64,000 bases of DNA from Acanthosoma haemorrhoidale (GCA_930367205.1 OV884011.1:168465226-168529225), one strand, 5' to 3'; shown: positions 1-12,524, counted from the stretch's first letter. Translations and numbers: made by a program. The notes: generated by a model not told the origin, from the letters alone.

Positions 1-495
1 TCGTTTTCTTGTATGTTTTTATACAATTCCATACAGGTATGGTTAAAACTATATTTAATAATTAGCAAGCATCTCAAGGTTTGAGCATGCAATTGAGTTT
101 TATTATTTCCTAAACTGCATTGGTTACATTAAGTTTATTTGTGGACTGAATTCTTAACTCTCTTTTACCAACTCAATCCGATCTCACAATAAACTCTTCA
201 TTCAGCTCATTTGATTATCTCTCGCTCAATTAAATATGAACCCAATGGTTACATTTTACCAATGGCCTAAATCCAGTTCTTACCATAGGTAATAACTATT
301 TCTATGTATACAATTTCCGATTATTTTTAACCAATGATATTTACTGTCAATATAGATATTTTTCTCGGCACTGTTCTTAAAGTTAATTTACAACTATTAC
401 ATGTCAGTCGTATATGTATATATGCGTAGTATACTATACATTTACACTATATATTTATATATATCATTATTACTAGACTACGTACGTATATAAAA
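1..495. other. AT-rich DNA, no gene seen
   Basis: No open frame or repeat in this stretch is recognisable. It is strongly AT-rich, with a TA-rich run at about 412-490. It ends where the LINE coding frame begins, which is probably the 5' truncation point of that element. Confidence 0.6.
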
Positions 496-2184
496 TCTCC
501 ATTACTGTGGTGTTTGGTCGTTGACTCATTGTTAACAAACCTAAACTCTGCAGGGTTCTACGCACAGGGATATGCTGATGACATTGCTGTGCTCATAGGG
601 GGCAAGTTCTCAGAAACCATTTCTGAGTTGCTTTCCGCATCGATGGATCTTTTGAGGGATTGGTGTGAAAAGAATGGTTTAGGAATCAATCCCCAGAAGA
701 TAAATCTCTGTATCTTCACTAACAAAAGAAATGCTATAGTTAGACCACCCTATATAGGGGGGACACAGGTAAGCATTTGTAGTGAGGTAAAGCATCTAGG
801 GGTTACTCTGGATAGTAAATTGGACTGGTCTAAACACATCAGGAATACTACTATGAAGGCACTTCGATGCCTCTATGCATGCAAAAGGGCTGTGGGTAGG
901 ACCTGGGGACTACAACCCAGAATGTTATTCTGGCTATATACCGCAGCAGTGAGACCAATGGTGCTCTATGCCTCTATGGCGTGGTGGCACAGAGGTAGCA
1001 TTAGTAAAAATAGAACTTTGCTTGGCAAATTACAGAGGCTTTCATGTCTCATGATTACTGGTGCCATGAGTACAACTCCTACTGCTGCAATGGAAGTCTT
1101 ATTGAACTTGAATCCACTGCACATAGAAGTAGAAGCGCAAGCCTTGAACGTGGCTTACAGACTTGCGAAATCAGGAACAAGATCCAAAGTCATGACTCAC
1201 ATGGGGCATGGGAACTTGTTCAGAAGAATTGATGAGGACGAGGTGCTGTCAATGCACTCTGACCTACAAGTTAAGAAACACACAGACGTCTTATACTGTG
1301 CGGTAAACACAAAGACCAAACCACATAAACTGTGTAATGGGATTAATTGTTATACAGACGGCTCACTAACAGAAAACGGATCAGGGGCCGGCATATGGAG
1401 GAAAGATAAACCAGAATCTGGGATTTCTATTCCTTTAGGTAGACACACCTCGGTCTTTCAGGCCGAAGTGATGGCGATCAATGTCTGTACCCAAACCTTA
1501 ATTGGGGAGGGTGTAAGAAACAGACTGATCACAATTTTCACGGATAGCCAGGCAGCCATTGGCGCCCTGAGAAGCTATACGACCAGATCTTATTTGGTTG
1601 AGGAGTGTAAAAACAACCTAAACACACTCTCGCTAGCCAATAAGGTTAGAATCGACTGGGTGCCAGGACACACAGGCATCACAGGCAATGAAAAGGCAGA
1701 TGGCCTTGCAAGGGTGGGCTCAGAACAGACACCTCTTGCACCTGAACCCATATGTGGTATCAGCCTCAGCTACGCTAAAAGGCGTATAAAATTAGCTTTA
1801 GAGGACAGGGCAAGACTCTCTTGGAGAGAAACTAAGAAACAGGAACACTCGAAACTGTTTCTTGATGGACCCTGTAAGAAAAGAAGCTCAGTACTTCTAT
1901 CAATGGACAGGTGGACACTCAAAAGTGTGACAGGACTCTATACAGGTCACTGTCGGTTAAACAAACACCTCTTTAATTTGGGGATAGTGGGATCACCAAT
2001 CTGCAGATTCTGCAAGAAAGAGGGAGAAACGGCACGTCATATAATATGTGACTGTGATAACCTAGCTAGAAGGCGATACCTTCACTTTGGTAGTGATCGC
2101 ATTGTAGACCCCAAACTATGTGAACTGATCGATCCACTCAGTATCCTCAGATTTGCAAAGGCCGTGGGCCTGTCACATATATAG
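496..2184 (+). CDS. LINE ORF2 C-terminal part: reverse transcriptase end plus RNase H (I/R1-like group), 5' truncated
   Basis: This is the 3' part of the polyprotein of a non-LTR retrotransposon, the enzyme that copies element RNA into a chromosomal nick. The frame is open from about 496, where SPLLWCLVVDSLL begins, to the TAG at 2182-2184. Numbering from the leucine codon at 514, the YADD active-site motif of the reverse transcriptase is at residues 20-23. It is followed by the thumb region with HLGVTLD. An RNase H domain spans about 277-402, with the four expected acidic residues D282 (YTDGS), E318 (QAEVMA), D344 (FTDSQ) and D396 (NEKAD). A C-terminal zinc knuckle has C497, C500, H509 and C512. 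The endonuclease and fingers/palm regions are absent, so this copy cannot move by itself. RNase H plus a TAA-repeat tail points to the I/R1/LOA side of the LINE tree. No internal stop is present, so the insertion is fairly recent. Confidence 0.93.
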   Translation, partial: SPLLWCLVVDSLLTNLNSAGFYAQGYADDIAVLIGGKFSETISELLSASMDLLRDWCEKNGLGINPQKINLCIFTNKRNAIVRPPYIGGTQVSICSEVKHLGVTLDSKLDWSKHIRNTTMKALRCLYACKRAVGRTWGLQPRMLFWLYTAAVRPMVLYASMAWWHRGSISKNRTLLGKLQRLSCLMITGAMSTTPTAAMEVLLNLNPLHIEVEAQALNVAYRLAKSGTRSKVMTHMGHGNLFRRIDEDEVLSMHSDLQVKKHTDVLYCAVNTKTKPHKLCNGINCYTDGSLTENGSGAGIWRKDKPESGISIPLGRHTSVFQAEVMAINVCTQTLIGEGVRNRLITIFTDSQAAIGALRSYTTRSYLVEECKNNLNTLSLANKVRIDWVPGHTGITGNEKADGLARVGSEQTPLAPEPICGISLSYAKRRIKLALEDRARLSWRETKKQEHSKLFLDGPCKKRSSVLLSMDRWTLKSVTGLYTGHCRLNKHLFNLGIVGSPICRFCKKEGETARHIICDCDNLARRRYLHFGSDRIVDPKLCELIDPLSILRFAKAVGLSHI

Positions 2185-2247
2185 GACAGGGATATGGACG
2201 GCGCACAATAGGTCTCACTGAGGCCGCGGTGCACAAATGCCGGAACA

Positions 2248-2270
2248 AATAATAATAATAAATAATAATA
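2248..2270 (+). repeat. TAA-repeat tail of the LINE
   Basis: A run of AAT/TAA triplets with one extra A closes the element about 65 bp after the stop codon. I-clade LINEs end in TAA repeats rather than poly(A), so this marks the 3' boundary. Confidence 0.85.
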
Positions 2271-2272
2271 TA

Positions 2273-5200
2273 TAAAATTTATTAATGAATTCATCTTTTG
2301 TTATGTTTTGTTTTTTTACATACACCTGTTCCATCTATTATTTATATTCTGGTAAACCAAAACTATCAACTGCTACATATTAACACGAGATCATTACTTA
2401 CCTAGGTTGCACTTTACCTTTTACTTTTTATTTATCTATATTTTGTTACTAATTACTAACATTATTTTCTTATTACTAGCACCTGACGCAGACATACTTG
2501 GTGTGTCGAAAAGTTTTCCATTAATACATTTTATAATGAATCTTCCAACTAACTCTTTTGCACATTTATGAAGCAATTTTCAATTTGTCAGTTAATAACA
2601 AACGTAATTTTGGTAGTTTGAGGTAGATATTCTATTCGGGATCGCTGAAGTCCTCAACTTGGCCAAACGTATTTAAAGTGAATGAATGCATTTTGACAGG
2701 ATTCTCCCGAAATATCTTATTTATTGTTCGAGTTATCCTCACTTTCGAGTGGTTGTCATGATATTTTAAGTGTAACATTAACGTTAACTATCCTGCTTAG
2801 TGACCGATTAATAATTTCGACAATTGGTAGATGAACGTATCCCCAATAGTTATTTTGTCATATCTATTGCAGCACTTGTACTGTAAAATACACAATTTTG
2901 GGGAGACAATAATTTTATTTCCAATTTAAATACAAGATATTTCTTGGGACAGCCATGGCTCGAGTCTCTTGTCCTTGTCAAATGAACACTGGCCATAAAG
3001 TTATCTCTCACAGAATAAATAAATAAATAAACTATAGCTATAGTAACAGATGTGTAGGAAGAAAGGTCGTAGACACGGTAGCTAGACAAGGAGCCGTGTT
3101 AAGAAGTGGAAGATGTAGGTAATTGTCCTGGACATATATCCTCCAGTGAATCCTGGTTCAGGAATGTGGGACCTCTCCCCTCCACTCCTCGCTTCTAAGC
3201 AGCCAGCGGTCAGGGAGGGAAAAGGCTGTGTCACGGCAAGGACTCCAACCCACCAACCTACTGTTTACCACCAGTCAGCGGCTCTTATTATTAAAGTCAA
3301 ATAATTATTAGGAAACAAAAGATATTTAGTTTTTGCACAGCTAGCTTTAGGAAGTAATTTCCCAAATTTAAGTAAATACTCTATGATGATAGCTATTCAC
3401 GAGATATTGGAGACCAAAGCTTCAGCATTATTTTGCAATCACTCAATTATAATGTATTATGTATTCAATGCGTTCTTCCGACTTTATTATACAGGAGTAG
3501 TTTTGGTTTTTTTGCCCTTTTTTATGGAGTGGTTACATAACGACAATGTAGCTTGAAATTAACACGTGTTCATCAAATATAATTGTTCATAATTCTCAAT
3601 TAGCAAACTAAAGAAATTGAGTATTCACAACACATTAAATGAATTAAAAACAACTGCAATGGAATAATATAACTCCATATCACTACCGTCAACCATTGAA
3701 ATAACCTGACCTGTGCAATGTTGCCAATACAAAATATTTACAATTGTAAACTTCAAATTCGTGTGAGAAAGGGTGGGGGTGGGGTTGCGCTACTATGTCA
3801 TTACTATGGTTAAAACTCATAAATTTACTAGTCTTTTATATAAGTAATAATAATAGCCGCACTATGTTCCTTAGGAACAAACATTTCTTATCCATAAAGT
3901 GGGTTATCCCTTATCAATATCAGTCCTTTAACATTAAATCCTTAAATGCCGGGGTAAATAGAATATCAAAGAGAAAAGAAAGATTAAAAGAAATTTATTT
4001 ATATAAAATTAAAAAAAGGAAACCTAAATAAACGTAAACAACATTGTTTGTGCTAGGGTTCTTAAAAATCAAGAATTTCCTTAACGCCAGAAAATTGCGC
4101 CGGTTACGTCGTGAAAAGCTGGATGTGTGATTGAGTCGGTTAGCGTTACAAACTTGCCAACAGTGAGGCATGAACAATAAACAGAGTAATTAAACAAAGG
4201 CCAAAATAATAAAGAAATAACAATTTACTTTATTTAAAACAAAAAAAAACTGATCAGCAATTTAACCAGGCCTGAATATTAGTATAACTAGTATAAATAA
4301 TTGTTACTATAATTAATGTATAAAAATTACGAAAAAGTTTATAGTCACGACACGATGGATGTTCGGATAGTCAACCGCAGAGCGGCAATGCGCACGGAGA
4401 GATATGTTGGCGAGATAGGACGAGAAGTCCAAATTTTAAGGAAACAGCGACTTCTTGTTCGCAGGGGAACAGGCCCGTATTTTGCTATCTTCATCACTGA
4501 CTAAGTCAAGCTCAGGCCTAAAGCCTTGTCCTCTAATACGCAAAGACATATTTATTTACTTCCTCGAGCTTTATAGTGTTTCAAACTATTTTCTCTGTAT
4601 GTTGATGTAATACAATGAAAATTTCTGTTAAAAATAAATAAAATAAATACATTTCAGAACTTACATTTAAAGTTTTAATCTAAAATATATGTCCGTGTAT
4701 ACAATATTTACATACACTTTTCCTAATTTTCTCTAGCCGAAACAATCAGAAAAAGGAAGAAAATAAATTTATAATTTAAAAATGTTTTACTCATCTCATT
4801 ACGATAATAAAACAAACAAAACAACAACAATAAAAAATATTGTTGAAATCTTCTCAAACAAAAAAATGAGGTCTCTCTATTTTGAATTACCCTTCTAATC
4901 AAAACCTATTTACTACCCAAGGAGCCCGAACATACACAATAACCTGTTTGTAAAATAAAAATGAGATTAGTACAAATATCGCACACAAATATAAATATCC
5001 TTTGTGGATATGCAAAATAGTCGAATGCGCTTTTTTTCTTCACTGCCTTCTTGATAAATGTACACATTAACACACCTACAACATTAGAAAAGACAAAATG
5101 GCTGACCTGGAAACACAAGCTAGATAGATATCTCTGTATATTGTTCATAATGTACTGCTTGGGAAGAACAAAACGTTGAATGGCGAAGGCGGTAAGGCAC

Positions 5201-7776
5201 GGAAGGCAGTCGTGAAAGAATTTAATCTCGGTACCAGTTAGCACTTATTCCAGGACCTTTCTTCTGTCGGATTGCCTGCGGTTTCTTCTCCATTTCCTTT
5301 GTCTTTCTCGCCTAGCCAAGATCACGGTGTGAGAACATTCCTTTATCCGGGGCTGTCTGCCGGTTCATCCACTTTGGAAGAACAATGGAGAAAATGGACA
5401 GTTGCAATGTCTGCATCAATTCATTAGACAGTATTCCCATGAGCTCGCCATCTCGGCAACAAGCAACCAAAGGAAAAGTATTATTTAGTTACGATTGCAG
5501 CATCGCACAATTACAGGTTTCGATGGTCTTACTAACTACTAGTCCTTTTTGAGTATCTCCCTAAGTTGTATTTAATTATTTTTATCAAAGCATATAATCA
5601 AAAGGAGTCTGTCAGTCTAACGCACGATTGATTGGCATCGTACATGGGAATATGTAACCACGGCCACAGCTAACTTATGACAATTTTTCCGATGAATTTT
5701 CATTACTATGACATTTTTCTGTGTTTTTGTTGCCATGAAAAATGTTGTGGCTTGAAAAAAAGTTATCGGTCGAGATAAAGTTAATGAGTTTGTGTAATTA
5801 CTGTTTGGTTGACCTTTCCATTTATCAACGCAGATCTGATTAAATACATAAATAGTGACCAAGATCCCCCTCCCTGTCTGTTCAAAAGCTCTGGGATGAT
5901 CGCTTCTGCAACTTATCTGTAACCTGCTTCTCCACACACACTTTAGGAAATATTACATTACACATGGATGACCTGTAAACTAGAACTATTCCATTTGAAT
6001 TAGTCTAAGAGGAGATAATCGTAATTAACTGTACCACCCTATAGTTCTCTGAAATAGAGGAAACGGTTTCAACACCAGTCACGATAAGTGCGAGGGCCAC
6101 TGTCTGACAGTCCTACCACGAATCTCCTCAGGCCTAAACACAGAGAAGACCACACTCCGACGTCGGCAACAATCGTACACACAGATGTTCCCACGGCATT
6201 ATCCACTGGGTCCGAAATCGATTAACTCCTGCCTCATGGGAACTGACCGAAGAGATAACTTGTTGGCTCTCACACAAGCATTATACAACGCAGTGGTCCA
6301 TCTGAAATTTCAAAGCTGTATACAACTTCAAATTGTTTTACGCTGGCTACTTTTAGGTTCATGCAGGATATTGTCATGTGCATTAAACTTAAAAAATATC
6401 GACCCCATTTCTCCCTAATTGACCTCTGACATTTAAATTGTCTCACATTACAGTTTAGATCCTATTTGTCAACAAGTTCTGAATCGTTTCTCCCCTGGTT
6501 AAGGACACATTGAAGAAGCTTACGAAAAAAATAAATTCAAGAATATTATACAAAATAAAATTATGAGATTCAACAGTAGAGACCCTTGGTTATTATATTT
6601 TGTTTTTGATCAATATTTAGTTAAGTAATAACATATTTATCTTTTAAATAGTTTCAGTTAATGATATGGTTTGATTAAACTAAAGTTTTTTCTTATTCTA
6701 CTTCTATATTATTTCTTATTACATGTATGTCTGTTGACAATTCAGTCAGTAATCGATATTACAGCATCGTCAATACAGTTCTGTTCATAATCTATATTAC
6801 AATAAGGTAAATAAATTCAGTTCATGATTTATATAACATTCAAAAGTCCAGAGTTATAAAGCGCACTTTATTTTGAAAACGAATGGTGTTGATTATATTC
6901 GTTGAAGGATTTCGTCTCAGGAGTTGGGGATAAGATGTTAGAGGTGAACCTTGTGTAGGATATTTTCCACCAAAATCTTTATTGGCTAGATTAGAATGAT
7001 TTTAGAATCAGATGTCTAAAAGTTTCTTCTTCTCTCTTCCTGCTATTGCCGAAGTGAACCCTCAATGACAAAGGTGAACGAACGAAGAGAATGGCTTCCA
7101 AACCTCAAAGTTCTCACAGCTTTACCACAGAGGCTGTGGATGGAGAGGCCAAGAGGCTGTAAATATCGGATGAAGGAGAAGCAAGCAGATTTAATAAGAC
7201 AAAGCGAAAGAAGTGACTGAATATAAATTAATAATAATGCCGGGAGAGGAAGAACCGATATATTGTTATCATCGGGAAATATACTGGCCGGCTTTCGCAT
7301 AAAACTCCGCTGAATCCTGCAGGAGTGGGCAATTTGTATTCCTAGAGTCAGCTGTCGTCCTTTTTCTTATGGAGGTTATGTTAATGCCATGTCCACACGG
7401 GGTATCTCTATCCTCCTTCACGGTTCCACATATTCCTTCCTCTAGGACCCAGAGTGGCACTGACTGTCTCAAATGTAATCCTGGATACATATCCGACGTG
7501 CTTAGTCGCCGTTGAACATTCGTTGTAAGGGTAACGTTTAGCTCATAGCCTATGGTTTTGTTTGAGTATGGGTGGAGTAATAGATACTGTAGTGTTGGAA
7601 ACCGGAATTTATTATCGGTTGTAAATATATAATTTATAAAAATATATAAATGGTAAATTTATAATCGGCTGAGTGAGTGAGCCATGAAAATAATGCTTAG
7701 CGAAATCACCTTAATATAATCCAGGTGTATTTCAACGGTGTTCCAGGAAGCCAGCGCTAAAGCCTGGATAACTTTT
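2273..7776. other. Unassigned AT-rich DNA with several GC-richer islands
   Basis: No protein family was recognised on either strand; open frames are short (at most 112 codons, at 4,906-5,244 minus) and have no recognisable domain. GC-richer segments stand out at about 3,120-3,290, 5,150-5,420, 6,050-6,390 and 7,020-7,500. They have no convincing splice-linked coding frame and may be old transposon fragments or unrecognised exons. Confidence 0.4.
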
Positions 7777-7787
7777 CCCCCCCCCCC
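7777..7787. repeat. C homopolymer, 11 nt
   Basis: An uninterrupted run of eleven C sits at the left edge of the dispersed repeat that begins at about 7,788. The count may be affected by sequencing or assembly error. Confidence 0.8.
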
Positions 7788-8060
7788 TTCATAGCCCCTT
7801 TAAATTTACAGATAATTACATATATAATTATAGATCCTCAGGCGAATCTATTTACAAATTATTTCTGTATTTCCTGTAGCATCGCTACTTTATATACAGG
7901 TTTTGTTATTTTATAGAAATTATATAATGAATAAACAAGTATAATGATATACATTATACGTGACTGGACTAAACTGACTAATAAAGGTGATGGGGCTCCC
8001 CACCTTTTTTTATTTTTATTTGCCAAAAAAGAACCTGGATAACACCGTTTGTGCGTCATT
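7788..8060. repeat. Dispersed repeat D, copy 1
   Basis: Bases 7,790-7,852 match, in inverted orientation and with few differences, the segment at about 56,950-57,015. Bases about 7,870-7,965 match 35,278-35,375 in direct orientation (both start near CCTGTAGC.TCGCTA). Three partial copies in 64 kb indicate a middle-repetitive element. No coding capacity or terminal repeats are visible, so it could be a non-autonomous DNA element or a scrap of a larger one. Confidence 0.6.
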
Positions 8061-9124
8061 TAAATAACGAGAGATTTCCAGTTACTTAGAATATGTTTAG
8101 CTCCCGCAGAAATTTTAGGTCCAAATATAAATGGATCAAGTGAAATAACCAAAGAGAGGTAGTCTATGGTGCAAGATATTAAAAAATGCACCGTGTGCAA
8201 AACCATATTAATAATTAATAGCATTTTATTAGAAGAGAGCAGTCATATGTCTGAGGCAATGAATGAATGATAAAAGGATTGGGAAGACCTGGTCCTAGAT
8301 TAATTCGACTTAGGGGTTCTAGATTATACCCAATTAGAGTGTCAATTGTATATGTAAGATACTTAGTTGTTATTCAGAATAAATAGAGTGCAGTTGTGTT
8401 TAAAACTGAAGGGAATGAAGTTGCTAAATGAGTACGAAGGAGTGAAATAGTAGTGAGACGATGATCAAAAGTTTGTTAATGTGCGCAGATATAAAAAAAT
8501 CAAAAGTAATTGGGTTTCATTGACGTAGTATTTCCGGCATAACAAGTGTAAGATAATAAATAATTACTTATTGCCTTATAAAAGGCAGATTGTAATTATT
8601 GCACAATAAAGGAATTTAACTAACAATAAAATCAGTAATCTGGTGAATGGAGTAATCACCATTATTGATCAAACGTCAAGTAAGAAGATAGTGGACAAAG
8701 CCAACACTTCAATTTAATAAGCTTTATGTATACTAATTTTTAGTTTTCAATTGAGGTTAAAAAAATAAAAAATAAAAGTTTGTCGAGCATAAATATTTTC
8801 ACTTTTCTTAAATTAAAGCCTCAGTTTAGCTTAAGCATTTTTCAAAAGACAATACTTTATAGCTACATATTATGACAATAAATTTTAATAGTAGATGTCT
8901 ATTGTACGCTCATACACTTGGGATATTTTATACCAGTAGAAAGTATTTAATTAAGTTAAATAAGATTTCACTACATAAGGATAAGAGGTTCCCTGTACAT
9001 TTTTTTAGAGGAAAGATGTTTTATTTCCAAGTGTAACTAATAAATAATTTAAATATTTTACATACATTGGTTGATATAACCTATTAGATTTATGAAGTAA
9101 CAGTTTGTCGAGGGTAATGTGTTC
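8061..9124. other. AT-rich DNA, no gene seen
   Basis: Apart from the LINE tail at 8,555-8,625, nothing recognisable is present. There are no long frames and no paired terminal repeats. Confidence 0.5.
8555..8625 (+). repeat. Short 3'-tail fragment of the Jockey-like LINE family
   Basis: The motif order ATTACTTATTGCC, GGCAGATTGTAATT and CAATAAAG matches the 3' end of the LINE copies at 29,170-29,250 and 32,230-32,300. Only about 70 bp are present. A closely related fragment lies inverted at 58,490-58,560. Confidence 0.6.
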
Positions 9125-9300
9125 TTTTTCTCTTCTTTTCCCATAGCTCTCAAACTTATAAAAAATAGGATGTGGGAAAAATAAAAGGAAAATTATTTAG
9201 GATTGATGGGTGCCTTTCACTAAGGGGAGTCCTATTTGAAGGATGTATGAGAAGGTTATGGGGTGTGGGATGCCTAAAGGAGGTGGGTGGGTTATATGCG
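9125..9300 (-). repeat. Dispersed repeat C, minus-strand copy
   Basis: The reverse complement of this segment matches 30,640-30,800 over about 150 bp. Shared blocks include CTTCTCATACATCCTTC, CCCCTTAGTGAAAGGCAC and TATAAGTTTGAGAGCTA. In that orientation the repeat ends in an A-rich stretch, as expected for the 3' end of a retroposon. No coding frame is visible. Confidence 0.65.
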
Positions 9301-9889
9301 ATCAGTTCATAAAACGTGTTCAATTATTTCCAAAGACATTATACGAGGATGTGCATTGTTTTATACTATTTTTCTCATGAATTATTTAATTTCCCGATTA
9401 AAAATTGTTAGCCAAATTTATAAATGTCACCTTCGCATGGTTTAAATTACATTTCGTCAATCATGACCCGCTGTATAGAGCAAAGAACGATTGGGTCGCT
9501 TTAACGACTCGTTAGATTGAAAAATACAGAGATAACATTGCTGGAGGTTACATGTATCGGTAGAACTCACTTATACCCGTTGTTCTAAATTCTAATCCGT
9601 TTGAAGTGCACATGGCGTACTGTTTAGACATAAGACCCATACTGGAGGATTCCAGACACGTATACCCATCCAGTATGCAGACCGGACACCGTGCAAGAGC
9701 AAGAACCAAGAGACACTAATTCTTGGTATTGTCGTGGGTCAGCGGTGTTCTTGAATACATGAGGAGTACAATGTGTCTTTATTCATTCGCCTTAGACATA
9801 TCAAATTCTTTGACTCCCTACAACACATCACAAACCCCGTGTTCAACACAATTACCCCCGCCCCGTTCCCCCATCGATAGTAGCAAGCT
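9301..9889. other. Unassigned DNA
   Basis: No recognisable gene or repeat. The 64-codon frame at 9,723-9,917 shows no known domain and runs into repeat B, so I do not treat it as a gene. Confidence 0.5.
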
Positions 9890-10115
9890 GTCGTGTCAGG
9901 AACGTTATAGTTTGTAAGTTTAGTTTTAGTTCCCTTTATTGTAACCCGAAGATGATCCCCATCCCCTAGTCCCTTTGCAATGTTTAATTTATTTTAACCA
10001 CAATCCGATGTTAGTTTTTTAAGACATGCACTCCTTAAAATGCATGCTATGCAGTACAAGGAGAAAGCCTCATGCGAAAACTGTAATCAATTTAAATAAT
10101 TAATTTTTTTAAAAA
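9890..10115 (+). repeat. Dispersed retroposon-like repeat B, copy 1
   Basis: Bases about 9,895-10,090 match 22,072-22,255 in the same orientation. Shared blocks include GGAACGTT.TAGTTTGTAAG, TTGTAACCCGAAG.TGA and AGACATGCACTC.TTAAAATG. A shorter relative lies inside the mariner at 40,800-40,948. A poly(A) tail is clear in the two other copies, so this is probably a SINE or a LINE 3' end. Confidence 0.65.
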
Positions 10116-11282
10116 ATTGACCCACCGGTGTTGAGGGGTAAAACCATGTTTCCTGCTATTGCCCTACCATGTAAACAAAACGATAAGTAACATAACCTAC
10201 ACCGTATCTATTTACCTCCTTCTTATCGATTTATTTTATATTAATTGTACGCTTAGCATGTTTAAATACCAACGGAATCTCTTTGTCATTAAAACTCACC
10301 TTATATCATAATCAACTCGTCACCAACGTAAATACGCTTTACAATCAGCTTTTGCATTTAATTGTAATGGCTTGTTTGGATGCAATCATAAACCTTTTCC
10401 AATCAATGCAAAATGATAATTTGAAAAGTTTTAACGAATATCTTAACGTGAAATAAGCATTTGCAATAGCTGAACCAGCAGAACACAGATCCCTGATTTT
10501 TAAGAAAATTTTTTATTGATCGTGTTAAAAATCTCTTCAACAAATCCTCCTGAAATGACTATTTCATTAAACCTGAGCAAAGTCCCTGAGGAGATGAAAT
10601 GAAACAGTTGTTCGCCTAGTGAGGTATCCATGATTCTCCCTGATTAATGAAAGAGGTATTGTCGCTGGAGAAGGAAGCGATGCCAAGCAAAGGGAACGCA
10701 AGAGCGGACAGTTGGCAAGTGAAAGGCGATGAGAGGATCTGGACCCAACGGCCCTAAATTACACAGCGAGGTCTTTGATTTAATCTTCAGCCGGATATAA
10801 TTCTGTGCTGCGTCATCCCAAGCACAGCCCGCACTCTACGCTGTAACACTGGATCTACTATGCTGGCTGGAGTGGTGAGGGTGTACAAGTTGTGGAGAAG
10901 GTTTAAAGCGTATTCTATAGAACAATTTGTTAAGAAAACCGCTTAGGTTGAGGAATATGGGTCGTTATTTTTTCATCAAATTAATTTTTTTTCCCACAAC
11001 CCCTTCTTTCAAAAATTTTTAAACAAATTATGAATAATAACAATAGTATACATTGGTGATTAATGGCTCCTTTTTCTGCATAACATTTGCATTGTAAGGA
11101 GGGTAGAAGATACAAAAACAGTTATCTTTTTAAAGTTAAAATTACAAATCATTAGACTAGACTAGGTGATGGGGTTCACCTACGGTTTACAAACTGGAAA
11201 AAACTTACATACCAAAAACTAAAGCACTCCTGCCTCTAATGCGCTCTGCCATCGATAGAGGAATGGAGTGGGGGTTATCGTG
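10116..11282. other. Unassigned DNA
   Basis: AT-rich, with one GC-richer island at about 10,640-10,860. No protein family or repeat partner was found by eye. Confidence 0.4.
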
Positions 11283-11414
11283 CTAAATACTGGGTTTGTC
11301 ATATATTGCAACGAAGAATTTTATATGTCTACGGTGAATGAATTCATCCACCGTAAGCAGCTCACTGTTTCTCTGCTGCTCGAATGTAGTATAGCTGACC
11401 ACTTTCATTAGTAT
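11283..11414 (-). pseudogene. LINE ORF2 C-terminal fragment, distal piece (interrupted by a solo LTR)
   Basis: Read on the minus strand, this piece encodes a degenerate stretch (GILMKVVSYTTFEQQ, then TVDEFIHRRHIKFF) that resembles the extreme C-terminus of Jockey-like ORF2 proteins. It continues the fragment at 12,530-12,720 once the intervening solo LTR and one copy of its 5-bp duplication are removed. The two pieces differ by one base in frame, so the host element was already frameshifted or decayed afterwards. A stop follows shortly. Assignment of this short part rests on its position and pattern and is moderate. Confidence 0.5.
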
Positions 11415-11419
11415 GCCGT

Positions 11420-12524
11420 TGTAGCACCGCTAACTACATAATTAAATCACTATACTCTCCTATACTCTATTGTATATATATTGTAAATTAATTTAAACAA
11501 ATGTAAATAACATTACCAAAATATAAATCATTGTAAATATGGTAAACAATAAACATGCAGCTGCGAGCCAATTGGTTATATGAGCTGGGGCACCCACTAC
11601 CAGTAGCATGTACTAAGCGACCCAAACCGCCGAGAGGCCCGAAGACCCTTACCCGGGTCAGGTATCGGTGACATATCTCTTTGTCAGAGAACAAAGAAAA
11701 CCACATACTCAACTGGCATTGGGTACAATAAAACCAAAGCTGATTGGCTACTGACGAAGCCAGCTGGGTATTTAAGACCGGCGGTTTTGGCCTGTATATC
11801 ATTCTCCTGACAACTAGCTGACTGGCTTGTGGATGCTCTGATGTTCAAAAACTTGGCTTCCCCAATTATGAAAACCACGACTAGCCGCCTGATGGGGGCC
11901 CATCCCCACCAAGGTGGACCGGCTATATAAGAAGCGCCCCGTAGGCTGAAAATCAGAAAGAACAAACCGGCACCTTGAACACTTCTCTCTCTCTGCACTG
12001 GCGCTTGCTACTCTACCGAAACCATGGTTTCCTCATTCAACAACCTCTCCCATCTCTCACTCCTCACCTCGCTACGTTTTAGTCCGGCGTTGTCAGACCC
12101 CACACCTTTCTAGTGGGAATCTCTGCCTTCGTCTCACTAAATCTAGCACCTCCTTGGGAGAGACCTTTCAGAGACCTAGTGGACAACGGTTGTCGTGGCC
12201 CTGCAAGCTTACCAAGCAGTGTTCCCTACGGCGATTCAGTCTGCCTCTCTCCGGTTCACACTCACCTTTGGGATCCGGACGGATTTCGTCTACCCTCAGA
12301 TATCGAGTGTGAATTCGTGGTCATTCCAAGACACAAACTACCTACACTACCTACCCTATACCTCTTCTCCTGAACATAGTTCATTGTCGGGGCACATGCC
12401 TATCAAAAATGGAGTCAGATAGTAAGACCGTCATGAAACGATTGTCCAGGTCATAAACTTAATCAACCCTCACTTCGTCACCAGAGCTAGGGTAACTAGG
12501 CACCCCCCTCGTGACGACCCGACA
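11420..12524 (+). mobile_element. Solo LTR (family L), 1,105 bp, with 5-bp target duplication
   Basis: The segment begins TGTAGCACCGCTAAC and ends CGTGACGACCCGACA, giving the TG...CA termini of a long terminal repeat. It is flanked on both sides by GCCGT (11,415-11,419 and 12,525-12,529), a perfect 5-bp target duplication. A second member lies inverted at 32,670-33,466. No gag or pol coding sequence adjoins it, so it is a solo LTR left by recombination between the two LTRs of a full element. A 5-bp duplication is typical of BEL/Pao and many Gypsy elements; I cannot decide between them. This copy is about 300 bp longer than the other, with extra sequence around 11,840-12,010. Short frames inside it are not genes. 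Confidence 0.88.
11921..11932 (+). promoter_or_regulatory. TATA box in the LTR
   Basis: GGCTATATAAGA is a good TATA match in the part of the LTR that is unique to this copy. A second TATA-like site (GGTATTTAAG, about 11,767-11,776) has a counterpart in the other LTR. These would be the retrotransposon's own promoter elements. Confidence 0.5.

Larger units (their letters stand above)
496..2272 (+). mobile_element. 5'-truncated I/R1-like LINE copy
   Basis: The element comprises the partial ORF2, a short 3' UTR of about 65 bp and a TAA-type repeat tail. Abrupt loss of the reading frame upstream of about 496 fits the usual 5' truncation during target-primed reverse transcription. I could not identify a clear target-site duplication by eye. 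Confidence 0.85.

Noticed and set aside
4316..4504. Shared GPYFAI peptide between frames at 4,316-4,504 and 44,268-44,516
   Set aside because: The nucleotide match is only about 20 bp with no extension, too short to claim a shared gene or repeat.
12113..12422. Overlapping 75-86 codon frames
   Set aside because: They lie inside the solo LTR; the other copy of the LTR does not preserve the same frames intact.
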